From Pythium myriotylum (taxonomy: Eukaryota; Oomycota; Peronosporomycetes; Pythiales; Pythiaceae), in NCBI GenBank assembly GCA_023091665.1, contig JALJCQ010000034.1, positions 62,001-126,000 of the forward strand: a stretch of DNA of 64,000 bases, in the 5' to 3' direction. The position numbers and the translations under genes are program-made. The notes under the pieces are model-generated. The model saw only the letters and a program-made list of their open reading frames with translations, searched no databases and had not been told where the DNA came from. This document shows, in pieces, positions 1 to 10,566 of this stretch; the first letter of the stretch is position 1, and each line of letters begins with the position of its first letter.

Positions 1-1551
1 AGCGATGCCAGACCAGCTAGGGTCAAGGTAGTTGACGATCGCCGCAGTCGTGATCCAGTAGCCGTAGTGGTAGTGGTGGTCGTTGTACATGGTGTTGCCG
101 AAGTCGGCGTTCTGATCGTTGACCGCGAGGCCCTGCGAGCTGATGATGCCGCGGTAGACGGTGTCGTAGTGGAGTGGGTACTTCCAGGAGTTGGCAACGA
201 ACGGAGCCAGCACCGTCTCGAGCTTGTTCAGACAGGTGCGCAGCAACGAGGCCTTGTCGGCTCCCGTGACGACATCGTCGTTCGCCATGAGACACAGGTT
301 GGCGTACTTCTGCGCAGCCTTGCCGTTGAAGTAGTAGCTTCCGTCGATCGGGATGGACCACGCGGCGTTGATGTCGGCGACCAGCGTCTCCTTGATCTTC
401 TGCGCCTGCACGACAGCGGCGGTCGGACGACGAGGAGGGTAGAAGTCGGCCGGGACGTTGCCCGAGTCGGTGAAGCGGATGAGTGGCGGGGTGGTCTTGG
501 TGAGGACACCGGTCATGGGACCGCGCGTGGCGGCGTTGGCCGAGGCGCCGGCGACCTCGGCCGCGCTGGTTCGGTCGAGCGTGTCGATGTGGTGGACCTG
601 GAGGTAGTGGAAGAGACCGGCCGAGCAATCGCCGCTGGTCTTGAGGTTGAACGAGTAGGTGCTCGTGTCCTTGGCTTCGACGTCGCCACCTTCGATGAGA
701 CAGAGACGAGTCTTATCGAGAGCCGCGAGCTGCGCGTCGCTGGTGACGAGACCAGCTCGCACGTAGCCCGTGTAGGTCGCGCTGCCGATGAGACTGGAGA
801 ACCCACTCATGGTCAAGGTCATGGGCACGGCCGTGTAGATGACCCACTTCTGTCCGTTGTTGAGCGTGATCACGAAGCGGTCGCCAGAGACCACCGAGCC
901 CGACTGCACATTAGCGCCGTTGATGGTGAGGATGGCGTGGACCGTGTCGAACTTGGGCGTGAGTTGCAAGTACTTGGAGGTGGCGAGGGCCATGCCACTC
1001 ATGAGCGTCGACTCGATCTTGTTATTGACAGTAGTGAAGAGTCGTACAGACACACTCAGATCGTCCCAGCCGTACACTTCGTACTTGGGTGCAACCGAGA
1101 ACTCCCGCGCGGAGAACGTGAAGTCGTTAACAACGGAATGGAGATAGTACTGGTTGGCGTTGCCGTTGCCCGTGGATCCGCCAAACGCACGCGTCGAGTA
1201 CGGATAGCTCAAGGTCAGGCCGAACGGTGCCGCCGTCAGCGACGCGCGGATAGCGTACGGGTTGGACCACACAGGCTGCACCTGTGCGTCCGTAGAGGCG
1301 GCGATCATGTTTCCCCACCAGTTGTTGGTCGGGATGGGCTTGCTTCCGACAGCACCAGCGACCATGAATCGTGGTGGCAGCATGTTGGCGAGCCCGTTGT
1401 TGTATGGGAAGATGCTTGCGGGCGGTGCTTCGGTGGACAGCGCAGCGAAGAGCTGGAAGTCACCGCGAGGGGCAATGCGGATCGTTTCATTGGCGGCATT
1501 GGCAGAAGCCAGGAGCGCGAGCGCGGTGGTAGCGCTGACGGCGATCTTCAT
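1..1551 (-). CDS. GH81 endo-1,3-beta-glucanase, copy A (3' end outside window)
   Basis: Family GH81 enzymes are inverting endo-beta-1,3-glucanases; this one should be secreted. The ATG at 1551 starts a signal peptide (MKIAVSATTALALLASANA) and is the same start as in complete copy B. An in-frame upstream start would add 66 residues ahead of the signal peptide, so I reject it. Residues 1-517 of an expected 737 are visible. The NDHHYHYGYW motif with the candidate general acid (D491) is inside; the two catalytic glutamates lie beyond the window edge. The sequence matches copy B base for base as far as I can see. No intron. An initiator-like motif lies about 30-50 bases upstream (minus-strand reading). 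The long plus-strand ORF over it is antisense. Confidence 0.93.
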   Translation of the reverse strand, partial: MKIAVSATTALALLASANAANETIRIAPRGDFQLFAALSTEAPPASIFPYNNGLANMLPPRFMVAGAVGSKPIPTNNWWGNMIAASTDAQVQPVWSNPYAIRASLTAAPFGLTLSYPYSTRAFGGSTGNGNANQYYLHSVVNDFTFSAREFSVAPKYEVYGWDDLSVSVRLFTTVNNKIESTLMSGMALATSKYLQLTPKFDTVHAILTINGANVQSGSVVSGDRFVITLNNGQKWVIYTAVPMTLTMSGFSSLIGSATYTGYVRAGLVTSDAQLAALDKTRLCLIEGGDVEAKDTSTYSFNLKTSGDCSAGLFHYLQVHHIDTLDRTSAAEVAGASANAATRGPMTGVLTKTTPPLIRFTDSGNVPADFYPPRRPTAAVVQAQKIKETLVADINAAWSIPIDGSYYFNGKAAQKYANLCLMANDDVVTGADKASLLRTCLNKLETVLAPFVANSWKYPLHYDTVYRGIISSQGLAVNDQNADFGNTMYNDHHYHYGYWITTAAIVNYLDPSWSGIA

Positions 1552-1578
1552 GACGTGGAGCTGGTCGTGTGCTTCGGT

Positions 1579-1600
1579 CGAGGGAAATTGAAGAGTGAGG
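1579..1600 (-). promoter_or_regulatory. Initiator-like core promoter motif of GH81 copy A
   Basis: On the minus strand this reads CCTCACTCTTCAATTTCCCTC, close to the oomycete initiator consensus around TCATTYYNCAWTTT, about 30-50 bases before the ATG. It is identical in copy B. Confidence 0.5.
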
Positions 1601-3010
1601 AAACCTGTCGTGGTGGATTTACGCGGATAGTGGGGATGAGGCGTCGACGAATGAGCCTCCTCATGGGGCAGGGCTTTGTTCAAGAAACACCGTGTACACG
1701 AGCTGCAAATCGCAATGAACTCTTGAAGTGGTCCATCAACGTGCTCCATTACTTGACAATCATCATTCGACGGATGGCTGACGACGAGGCAAATGCTTCG
1801 GCCTACTCAGATCCGTTGGAAACGTAGACTGTCCAATTTCGAGACTCGCCTGTCGCCGCTGTGGGCAACCGTCGTGGGCTTCCCTTGTGAGTGCCAGAGT
1901 TCGGGTCTCTTTGAAGGTGAAACACTTGAACAGTAGTACAGGTTGCCTCGTCTCCGCGTCCGCTGCTTCCGATCCACGAACCGGATACTCAAGCGGATGC
2001 GCCGAGTCGGAAAGTGTCAAGGGATCTCCTGACTCGATGATTTGCTCTCGCCAGGTAGGACACTCGGTGTCTCATCGTCGCCTCCTGCTTGCTGCGTATC
2101 AGGACACGTCGTGTTATCCGTCTTTGTGGATGAATGGGGAGACAGTCTCGCGACGAGGTCCTCGGCGATTGGGTCCACACGAGCGGATAAGTGACACGCT
2201 CTCGGTGATTTGCGCGTCGTGTCGTGTACATGCGACGAGCCAGTTGAAGTTAGGATTGGGATACGTCAACTTCTTCAGACGCCCTTCGCGCAACCTTACG
2301 CCCCATTGATTATTCCGCCGCAAGAGGACGACATGACTTGGTCGGATGAAGATCGCAGGAGTAAACGCTGTCGTCTCACGGACAAGCGGCGCTGGTCATC
2401 CATCCACTTCACTCGCGTCAACGATTTGTTTTTCGCCGTTGTGAAGTGTCACCTTGTTCTTTGCAGCTCGTCATACTCTCAATTCGTCACTTGTCATCCA
2501 CCACGCCAGGACAAGCGCCGAAGCCACACACGACACCAATGATATCATGATTGAAGTTTGTGGAGCGGGAGAAAAGCTGGAAGGCGGAGGGAACTGTCCC
2601 TCCCGACACACCCAACTAGTTTATTTGATGACCAGTAGCACTCTGAAGATTCCCACTTCGAGTGCAGTGGATAGAAGATTGGTTGAACTGGATTCCGATT
2701 GCACTTCAGTACTGTATGACCTGAAGATTGCGAATACCTACCGTTGTCTGCTCGAACAAACCCTACTTTATGCGACTATCACAGATGCAATTCATATCTG
2801 CATGGAGTCGGGAACTCTACAAACTGGTTCAAGATTTGCTGCATCGCGCCTCATCGCTCAACAGCTTGCTCCTCCTTTTGTGCGGACAAGCATACAGCTG
2901 CAACTCCGGTCCAAGTGATCCACATCTAGCATAGCACACCATCACGATCTGTTTTGGCGTGGAGGAATCAGTATGCATGAGCGTGTGTATGTGTGTATGA
3001 TGAGCGACAG

Positions 3011-3034
3011 AAAGAGAGAGAGAGAGAGAGAGAG
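3011..3034. repeat. (AG)n microsatellite
   Basis: About twelve AG units in the GH81 spacer. A copy of the same length lies at about 7492-7515 in the next unit. Confidence 0.85.
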
Positions 3035-3818
3035 ATCCTCCGCCATGGAGTCTTAACGAGCTCCTCATCTGTCACTCATCGGACAAACCTCACTTTTCGT
3101 TAGAACTTGTGGTTTCCTCTCGATGATCTCCATCGCTTCGACGTGAAACCGGCTTGTGGATTACAACATCCTCTCATTTTCGAGGTTGTGGATGACACGA
3201 CTGACTCGTAGCTTGTCACTCGTGGGTCTCGTGGATGACACGACCGACTTCTTGAGACGAGAAGCTCCGAGGGTGAAGCTCACCTCGTGGCGTGGCCTGG
3301 TAATCCTCGCACGGTGATTGCTCAGGACGTGATGGGCCTTCCGAGGCGCAATACTTCTCGAAGGAAGGATGAATGGAGACGTCGCAGCACTGACATGCAG
3401 CGCGATGAACACCCGGCGTCCACATCCTGGGACAAGTTTCGGGCACCAGTCTACTGTTTTACGTACCGGATCACCAGATGGAGTTGAGGCAGATGCTTTG
3501 TTGTCTTTTCTTTGCACCTCTGTCCCACTGTATATTGACACGGGGCTTTCTATGTACAGATAGGAGGACTCATCGAAATGGCAAACGCTCGATTTCCCAT
3601 CCAGGATGCCTGGAATCCAGGAAGGCCTGGAAGGATCTCCGCCAGAGACTCCGGTTGTTGAGTACACTTTCCCGTTACAAGTCCTAAAGAGACTAGACGT
3701 CATGGTCTCTCCAGAAGAACGAAGCGGTCGAAACCGAACATACAACGGATGAATCAACAACTGCACGTTATATAACTAGATATTCATCAACTACGATGTG
3801 AGACGAGAAGAAAAGCAA

Positions 3819-6032
3819 CTACGGACGAGTGGCCGCCATGTACAGCGCCCACGAGCGCGTGAGCCCGTCATCCATCGCCACCACCTGCAGCTTCTGAAGA
3901 GCAATGTCTTTGTTGATGGTCGCATAGTTCGCGTACAACAACGACAGCCACGCATTCGTCAGGCTCGTGTTGACCACATCCGGGATCTTGCTGATAATCG
4001 TGTTCCACTCCTCCGTGATGAACTTGCTGGTACGAACAAACTCAGTCACTGGCGTGATCGGGATCATCTGGATACCGTGAATCGCGTACTTCTCCGGGCT
4101 GAACCACGTCGCGTAGTCAGCCTTGTTGTCAAAGATGATGCCAGTAACCTTGTTCGGGATGATCGTCGGCGGGTGCACGCGGTTGTCGCTGGCCATGAGG
4201 AAGTAGTTCTGGATCGAGCGCGTCGCCAGCTTGAGCATGAGCTGACCGATGTTGGCGGTCGCCGTGTCGCCCGTGACCTTGCCGAAGAGCGTGAGGCCGT
4301 AGTGGAAGTTGATCTCCTCGGACGTACTCTCCTGGTCCTTGCCGTCAGCGAATGGCGTAACGCCGTGCGAGTACGAGTGACCGCGGTACCAGTCAAAGTT
4401 GCGGAACTTGGGGAAGTTGTTGTCGGTGTTGGAGGGGTTGGCGACGTCACGGATGAGGAAGTTGATGATGCGGTTGAGCTGAGCGATGCCAGACCAGCTA
4501 GGGTCAAGGTAGTTGACGATCGCCGCAGTCGTGATCCAGTAGCCGTAGTGGTAGTGGTGGTCGTTGTACATGGTGTTGCCGAAGTCGGCGTTCTGATCGT
4601 TGACCGCGAGGCCCTGCGAGCTGATGATGCCGCGGTAGACGGTGTCGTAGTGGAGTGGGTACTTCCAGGAGTTGGCAACGAACGGAGCCAGCACCGTCTC
4701 GAGCTTGTTCAGACAGGTGCGCAGCAACGAGGCCTTGTCGGCTCCCGTGACGACATCGTCGTTCGCCATGAGACACAGGTTGGCGTACTTCTGCGCAGCC
4801 TTGCCGTTGAAGTAGTAGCTTCCGTCGATCGGGATGGACCACGCGGCGTTGATGTCGGCGACCAGCGTCTCCTTGATCTTCTGCGCCTGCACGACAGCGG
4901 CGGTCGGACGACGAGGAGGGTAGAAGTCGGCCGGGACGTTGCCCGAGTCGGTGAAGCGGATGAGTGGCGGGGTGGTCTTGGTGAGGACACCGGTCATGGG
5001 ACCGCGCGTGGCGGCGTTGGCCGAGGCGCCGGCGACCTCGGCCGCGCTGGTTCGGTCGAGCGTGTCGATGTGGTGGACCTGGAGGTAGTGGAAGAGACCG
5101 GCCGAGCAATCGCCGCTGGTCTTGAGGTTGAACGAGTAGGTGCTCGTGTCCTTGGCTTCGACGTCGCCACCTTCGATGAGACAGAGACGAGTCTTATCGA
5201 GAGCCGCGAGCTGCGCGTCGCTGGTGACGAGACCAGCTCGCACGTAGCCCGTGTAGGTCGCGCTGCCGATGAGACTGGAGAACCCACTCATGGTCAAGGT
5301 CATGGGCACGGCCGTGTAGATGACCCACTTCTGTCCGTTGTTGAGCGTGATCACGAAGCGGTCGCCAGAGACCACCGAGCCCGACTGCACATTAGCGCCG
5401 TTGATGGTGAGGATGGCGTGGACCGTGTCGAACTTGGGCGTGAGTTGCAAGTACTTGGAGGTGGCGAGGGCCATGCCACTCATGAGCGTCGACTCGATCT
5501 TGTTATTGACAGTAGTGAAGAGTCGTACAGACACACTCAGATCGTCCCAGCCGTACACTTCGTACTTGGGTGCAACCGAGAACTCCCGCGCGGAGAACGT
5601 GAAGTCGTTAACAACGGAATGGAGATAGTACTGGTTGGCGTTGCCGTTGCCCGTGGATCCGCCAAACGCACGCGTCGAGTACGGATAGCTCAAGGTCAGG
5701 CCGAACGGTGCCGCCGTCAGCGACGCGCGGATAGCGTACGGGTTGGACCACACAGGCTGCACCTGTGCGTCCGTAGAGGCGGCGATCATGTTTCCCCACC
5801 AGTTGTTGGTCGGGATGGGCTTGCTTCCGACAGCACCAGCGACCATGAATCGTGGTGGCAGCATGTTGGCGAGCCCGTTGTTGTATGGGAAGATGCTTGC
5901 GGGCGGTGCTTCGGTGGACAGCGCAGCGAAGAGCTGGAAGTCACCGCGAGGGGCAATGCGGATCGTTTCATTGGCGGCATTGGCAGAAGCCAGGAGCGCG
6001 AGCGCGGTGGTAGCGCTGACGGCGATCTTCAT
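3819..6032 (-). CDS. GH81 endo-1,3-beta-glucanase, copy B
   Basis: Complete intronless gene for 737 residues. The start at 6032 (MKIAVSATTALALL) gives a clean N-terminal signal peptide of about 19 residues; the open frame runs 66 codons further upstream without improving the protein. Family-typical features: PTNNWWGNMI near residues 75-85, NDHHYHYGYW with D491 as candidate general acid, and QESTSEEINFHYG with E568 and E572, four residues apart as expected for the catalytic base pair of GH81. It ends in TRSWALYMAATRP with no Pro/Thr tail. Role: hydrolysis of beta-1,3-glucan outside the cell (own wall remodelling, callose or fungal wall; which one is inference). Nearly identical to A, and to C apart from the first 30 or so codons. 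Confidence 0.95.
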   Translation of the reverse strand: MKIAVSATTALALLASANAANETIRIAPRGDFQLFAALSTEAPPASIFPYNNGLANMLPPRFMVAGAVGSKPIPTNNWWGNMIAASTDAQVQPVWSNPYAIRASLTAAPFGLTLSYPYSTRAFGGSTGNGNANQYYLHSVVNDFTFSAREFSVAPKYEVYGWDDLSVSVRLFTTVNNKIESTLMSGMALATSKYLQLTPKFDTVHAILTINGANVQSGSVVSGDRFVITLNNGQKWVIYTAVPMTLTMSGFSSLIGSATYTGYVRAGLVTSDAQLAALDKTRLCLIEGGDVEAKDTSTYSFNLKTSGDCSAGLFHYLQVHHIDTLDRTSAAEVAGASANAATRGPMTGVLTKTTPPLIRFTDSGNVPADFYPPRRPTAAVVQAQKIKETLVADINAAWSIPIDGSYYFNGKAAQKYANLCLMANDDVVTGADKASLLRTCLNKLETVLAPFVANSWKYPLHYDTVYRGIISSQGLAVNDQNADFGNTMYNDHHYHYGYWITTAAIVNYLDPSWSGIAQLNRIINFLIRDVANPSNTDNNFPKFRNFDWYRGHSYSHGVTPFADGKDQESTSEEINFHYGLTLFGKVTGDTATANIGQLMLKLATRSIQNYFLMASDNRVHPPTIIPNKVTGIIFDNKADYATWFSPEKYAIHGIQMIPITPVTEFVRTSKFITEEWNTIISKIPDVVNTSLTNAWLSLLYANYATINKDIALQKLQVVAMDDGLTRSWALYMAATRP

Positions 6033-8299
6033 GACGTGGAGCTGGTCGTGTGCTTCGGTCGAGGGAAATTGAAGAGTGAGGAAACCTGTCGTGGTGGATT
6101 TACGCGGATAGTGGGGATGAGGCGTCGACGAATGAGCCTCCTCATGGGGCAGGGCTTTGTTCAAGAAACACCGTGTACACGAGCTGCAAATCGCAATGAA
6201 CTCTTGAAGTGGTCCATCAACGTGCTCCATTACTTGACAATCATCATTCGACGGATGGCTGACGACGAGGCAAATGCTTCGGCCTACTCAGATCCGTTGG
6301 AAACGTAGACTGTCCAATTTCGAGACTCGCCTGTCGCCGCTGTGGGCAACCGTCGTGGGCTTCCCTTGTGAGTGCCAGAGTTCGGGTCTCTTTGAAGGTG
6401 AAACACTTGAACAGTAGTACAGGTTGCCTCGTCTCCGCGTCCGCTGCTTCCGATCCACGAACCGGATACTCAAGCGGATGCGCCGAGTCGGAAAGTGTCA
6501 AGGGATCTCCTGACTCGATGATTTGCTCTCGCCAGGTAGGACACTCGGTGTCTCATCGTCGCCTCCTGCTTGCTGCGTATCAGGACACGTCGTGTTATCC
6601 GTCTTTGTGGATGAATGGGGAGACAGTCTCGCGACGAGGTCCTCGGCGATTGGGTCCACACGAGCGGATAAGTGACACGCTCTCGGTGATTTGCGCGTCG
6701 TGTCGTGTACATGCGACGAGCCAGTTGAAGTTAGGATTGGGATACGTCAACTTCTTCAGACGCCCTTCGCGCAACCTTACGCCCCATTGATTATTCCGCC
6801 GCAAGAGGACGACATGACTTGGTCGGATGAAGATCGCAGGAGTAAACGCTGTCGTCTCACGGACAAGCGGCGCTGGTCATCCATCCACTTCACTCGCGTC
6901 AACGATTTGTTTTTCGCCGTTGTGAAGTGTCACCTTGTTTTTTGCAGCTCGTCATACTCTCAATTCGTCACTTGTCATCCACCACGCCAGGACAAGCGCC
7001 GAAGCCACACACGACACCAATGATATCATGATTGAAGTTTGTGGAGCGGGAGAAAAGCTGGAAGGCGGAGGGAACTGTCCCTCCCGACACACCCAACTAG
7101 TTTATTTGATGACCAGTAGCACTCTGAAGATTCCCACTTCGAGTGCAGTGGATAGAAGATTGGTTGAACTGGATTCCGATTGCACTTCAGTACTGTATGA
7201 CCTGAAGATTGCGAATACCTACCGTTGTCTGCTCGAACAAACCCTACTTTATGCGACTATCACAGATGCAATTCATATCTGCATGGAGTCGGGAACTCTA
7301 CAAACTGGTTCAAGATTTGCTGCATCGCGCCTCATCGCTCAACAGCTTGCTCCTCCTTTTGTGCGGACAAGCATACAGCTGCAACTCCGGTCCAAGTGAT
7401 CCACATCTAGCATAGCACACCATCACGATCTGTTTTGGCGTGGAGGAATCAGTATGCATGAGCGTGTGTATGTGTGTATGATGAGCGACAGAAAGAGAGA
7501 GAGAGAGAGAGAGAGATCCTCCGCCATGGAGTCTTAACGAGCTCCTCATCTGTCACTCATCGGACAAACCTCACTTTTCGTTAGAACTTGTGGTTTCCTC
7601 TCGATGATCTCCATCGCTTCGACGTGAAACCGGCTTGTGGATTACAACATCCTCTCATTTTCGAGGTTGTGGATGACACGACTGACTCGTAGCTTGTCAC
7701 TCGTGGGTCTCGTGGATGACACGACCGACTTCTTGAGACGAGAAGCTCCGAGGGTGAAGCTCACCTCGTGGCGTGGCCTGGTAATCCTCGCACGGTGATT
7801 GCTCAGGACGTGATGGGCCTTCCGAGGCGCAATACTTCTCGAAGGAAGGATGAATGGAGACGTCGCAGCACTGACATGCAGCGCGATGAACACCCGGCGT
7901 CCACATCCTGGGACAAGTTTCGGGCACCAGTCTACTGTTTTACGTACCGGATCACCAGATGGAGTTGAGGCAGATGCTTTGTTGTCTTTTCTTTGCACCT
8001 CTGTCCCACTGTATATTGACACGGGGCTTTCTATGTACAGATAGGAGGACTCATCGAAATGGCAAACGCTCGATTTCCCATCCAGGATGCCTGGAATCCA
8101 GGAAGGCCTGGAAGGATCTCCGCCAGAGACTCCGGTTGTTGAGTACACTTTCCCGTTACAAGTCCTAAAGAGACTAGACGTCATGGTCTCTCCAGAAGAA
8201 CGAAGCGGTCGAAACCGAACATACAACGGATGAATCAACAACTGCACGTTATATAACTAGATATTCATCAACTACGATGTGAGACGAGAAGAAAAGCAA
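6033..8299. other. 2.27-kb spacer between GH81 copies B and C
   Basis: Copy of the 1552-3818 spacer, with one base difference noticed (T at 6940). It contains the copy B promoter and an AG microsatellite at about 7492-7515. No gene seen. Confidence 0.6.
6060..6081 (-). promoter_or_regulatory. Initiator-like core promoter motif of GH81 copy B
   Basis: Same motif as at copy A, CCTCACTCTTCAATTTCCCTC on the minus strand, starting about 50 bases before the ATG. Transcription probably starts here, giving a very short leader. Confidence 0.5.
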
Positions 8300-10513
8300 C
8301 TACGGACGAGTGGCCGCCATGTACAGCGCCCACGAGCGCGTGAGCCCGTCATCCATCGCCACCACCTGCAGCTTCTGAAGAGCAATGTCTTTGTTGATGG
8401 TCGCATAGTTCGCGTACAACAACGACAGCCACGCATTCGTCAGGCTCGTGTTGACCACATCCGGGATCTTGCTGATAATCGTGTTCCACTCCTCCGTGAT
8501 GAACTTGCTGGTACGAACAAACTCAGTCACTGGCGTGATCGGGATCATCTGGATACCGTGAATCGCGTACTTCTCCGGGCTGAACCACGTCGCGTAGTCA
8601 GCCTTGTTGTCAAAGATGATGCCAGTAACCTTGTTCGGGATGATCGTCGGCGGGTGCACGCGGTTGTCGCTGGCCATGAGGAAGTAGTTCTGGATCGAGC
8701 GCGTCGCCAGCTTGAGCATGAGCTGACCGATGTTGGCGGTCGCCGTGTCGCCCGTGACCTTGCCGAAGAGCGTGAGGCCGTAGTGGAAGTTGATCTCCTC
8801 GGACGTACTCTCCTGGTCCTTGCCGTCAGCGAATGGCGTAACGCCGTGCGAGTACGAGTGACCGCGGTACCAGTCAAAGTTGCGGAACTTGGGGAAGTTG
8901 TTGTCGGTGTTGGAGGGGTTGGCGACGTCACGGATGAGGAAGTTGATGATGCGGTTGAGCTGAGCGATGCCAGACCAGCTAGGGTCAAGGTAGTTGACGA
9001 TCGCCGCAGTCGTGATCCAGTAGCCGTAGTGGTAGTGGTGGTCGTTGTACATGGTGTTGCCGAAGTCGGCGTTCTGATCGTTGACCGCGAGGCCCTGCGA
9101 GCTGATGATGCCGCGGTAGACGGTGTCGTAGTGGAGTGGGTACTTCCAGGAGTTGGCAACGAACGGAGCCAGCACCGTCTCGAGCTTGTTCAGACAGGTG
9201 CGCAGCAACGAGGCCTTGTCGGCTCCCGTGACGACATCGTCGTTCGCCATGAGACACAGGTTGGCGTACTTCTGCGCAGCCTTGCCGTTGAAGTAGTAGC
9301 TTCCGTCGATCGGGATGGACCACGCGGCGTTGATGTCGGCGACCAGCGTCTCCTTGATCTTCTGCGCCTGCACGACAGCGGCGGTCGGACGACGAGGAGG
9401 GTAGAAGTCGGCCGGGACGTTGCCCGAGTCGGTGAAGCGGATGAGTGGCGGGGTGGTCTTGGTGAGGACACCGGTCATGGGACCGCGCGTGGCGGCGTTG
9501 GCCGAGGCGCCGGCGACCTCGGCCGCGCTGGTTCGGTCGAGCGTGTCGATGTGGTGGACCTGGAGGTAGTGGAAGAGACCGGCCGAGCAATCGCCGCTGG
9601 TCTTGAGGTTGAACGAGTAGGTGCTCGTGTCCTTGGCTTCGACGTCGCCACCTTCGATGAGACAGAGACGAGTCTTATCGAGAGCCGCGAGCTGCGCGTC
9701 GCTGGTGACGAGACCAGCTCGCACGTAGCCCGTGTAGGTCGCGCTGCCGATGAGACTGGAGAACCCACTCATGGTCAAGGTCATGGGCACGGCCGTGTAG
9801 ATGACCCACTTCTGTCCGTTGTTGAGCGTGATCACGAAGCGGTCGCCAGAGACCACCGAGCCCGACTGCACATTAGCGCCGTTGATGGTGAGGATGGCGT
9901 GGACCGTGTCGAACTTGGGCGTGAGTTGCAAGTACTTGGAGGTGGCGAGGGCCATGCCACTCATGAGCGTCGACTCGATCTTGTTATTGACAGTAGTGAA
10001 GAGTCGTACAGACACACTCAGATCGTCCCAGCCGTACACTTCGTACTTGGGTGCAACCGAGAACTCCCGCGCGGAGAACGTGAAGTCGTTAACAACGGAA
10101 TGGAGATAGTACTGGTTGGCGTTGCCGTTGCCCGTGGATCCGCCAAACGCACGCGTCGAGTACGGATAGCTCAAGGTCAGGCCGAACGGTGCCGCCGTCA
10201 GCGACGCGCGGATAGCGTACGGGTTGGACCACACAGGCTGCACCTGTGCGTCCGTAGAGGCGGCGATCATGTTTCCCCACCAGTTGTTGGTCGGGATGGG
10301 CTTGCTTCCGACAGCACCAGCGACCATGAATCGTGGTGGCAGCATGTTGGCGAGCCCGTTGTTGTATGGGAAGATGCTTGCGGGCGGTGCTTCGGTGGAC
10401 AGCGCAGCGAAGAGCTGGAAGTCACCGCGAGGAGCGGTGGTGATGGTGTCGTTGGCGGCATTGGCTGCGGCCAGCAACGCAAGCGCAGTGGTCGTGGAGA
10501 GAGCGATCTTCAT
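8300..10513 (-). CDS. GH81 endo-1,3-beta-glucanase, copy C
   Basis: Complete intronless gene for 737 residues, start at 10513 on a signal peptide (MKIALSTTTALALLAAANA). From about codon 28 to the stop it is identical to copy B, with D491, E568 and E572 present. The first codons differ (NDTITTAPRG against NETIRIAPRG), and so does the upstream DNA, so C has its own promoter and secretion signal on the same mature enzyme. Family role as for copy B. The in-frame extension to 10627 adds 38 residues ahead of the signal peptide and is rejected. Confidence 0.95.
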   Translation of the reverse strand: MKIALSTTTALALLAAANAANDTITTAPRGDFQLFAALSTEAPPASIFPYNNGLANMLPPRFMVAGAVGSKPIPTNNWWGNMIAASTDAQVQPVWSNPYAIRASLTAAPFGLTLSYPYSTRAFGGSTGNGNANQYYLHSVVNDFTFSAREFSVAPKYEVYGWDDLSVSVRLFTTVNNKIESTLMSGMALATSKYLQLTPKFDTVHAILTINGANVQSGSVVSGDRFVITLNNGQKWVIYTAVPMTLTMSGFSSLIGSATYTGYVRAGLVTSDAQLAALDKTRLCLIEGGDVEAKDTSTYSFNLKTSGDCSAGLFHYLQVHHIDTLDRTSAAEVAGASANAATRGPMTGVLTKTTPPLIRFTDSGNVPADFYPPRRPTAAVVQAQKIKETLVADINAAWSIPIDGSYYFNGKAAQKYANLCLMANDDVVTGADKASLLRTCLNKLETVLAPFVANSWKYPLHYDTVYRGIISSQGLAVNDQNADFGNTMYNDHHYHYGYWITTAAIVNYLDPSWSGIAQLNRIINFLIRDVANPSNTDNNFPKFRNFDWYRGHSYSHGVTPFADGKDQESTSEEINFHYGLTLFGKVTGDTATANIGQLMLKLATRSIQNYFLMASDNRVHPPTIIPNKVTGIIFDNKADYATWFSPEKYAIHGIQMIPITPVTEFVRTSKFITEEWNTIISKIPDVVNTSLTNAWLSLLYANYATINKDIALQKLQVVAMDDGLTRSWALYMAATRP

Positions 10514-10544
10514 GGCGTGGAGTTGAGGCGCTTGAGCTTGTCGA

Positions 10545-10566
10545 CGCGAAAAGAAGAGTGAGTGGG
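10545..10566 (-). promoter_or_regulatory. Initiator-like motif of GH81 copy C
   Basis: Reads CCCACTCACTCTTCTTTTCG on the minus strand, about 32-53 bases before the ATG. It is a diverged relative of the A/B motif, with CTCACTCTTC shared. Confidence 0.35.

Larger units (their letters stand above)
1552..3818. other. 2.27-kb spacer between GH81 copies A and B
   Basis: I see no convincing gene. It holds the promoter of copy A, a GA-rich microsatellite at about 3011-3034, and an imperfect short direct repeat (GTGGATGACACGACTGACT-like) at about 3186-3250. A 201-codon minus-strand ORF (3161-3766) begins 52 bases past the stop of copy B, but shows no signal peptide, no recognised domain and an unremarkable composition, so I do not call it a gene. 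The whole spacer recurs at 6033-8299. Confidence 0.6.
1..5951. repeat. First segment of a near-perfect tandem self-overlap (period 4481 bp)
   Basis: Position x matches x+4481 from the window start to 5951, so this segment pairs with 4482-10432. The only difference I found by reading is C at 2459 against T at 6940. The unit holds one GH81 gene plus about 2.27 kb of spacer. The left limit is unknown because the window starts inside it; the right limit falls inside the signal-peptide region of the GH81 genes. Confidence 0.93.
4482..10432. repeat. Second segment of the tandem self-overlap
   Basis: Partner of 1-5951. Matching stops abruptly at 10433, inside the coding region of copy C at about codon 27. 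From there copy C has a different but related signal peptide and promoter. Confidence 0.93.

Noticed and set aside
67..1827. Long plus-strand open frame (586 codons; similar ones at 3798-6308 and 8279-10561)
   Set aside because: Antisense to GH81 copies A, B and C. Composition (Val/Arg/Glu/Asp-rich) is that of a reversed GC-rich gene; the minus strand encodes a clear enzyme family.
3161..3766. 201-codon minus-strand ORF after GH81 B (also at 7642-8247)
   Set aside because: No signal peptide, domain or codon signal. Its identity between copies follows from the DNA duplication and proves nothing about coding.
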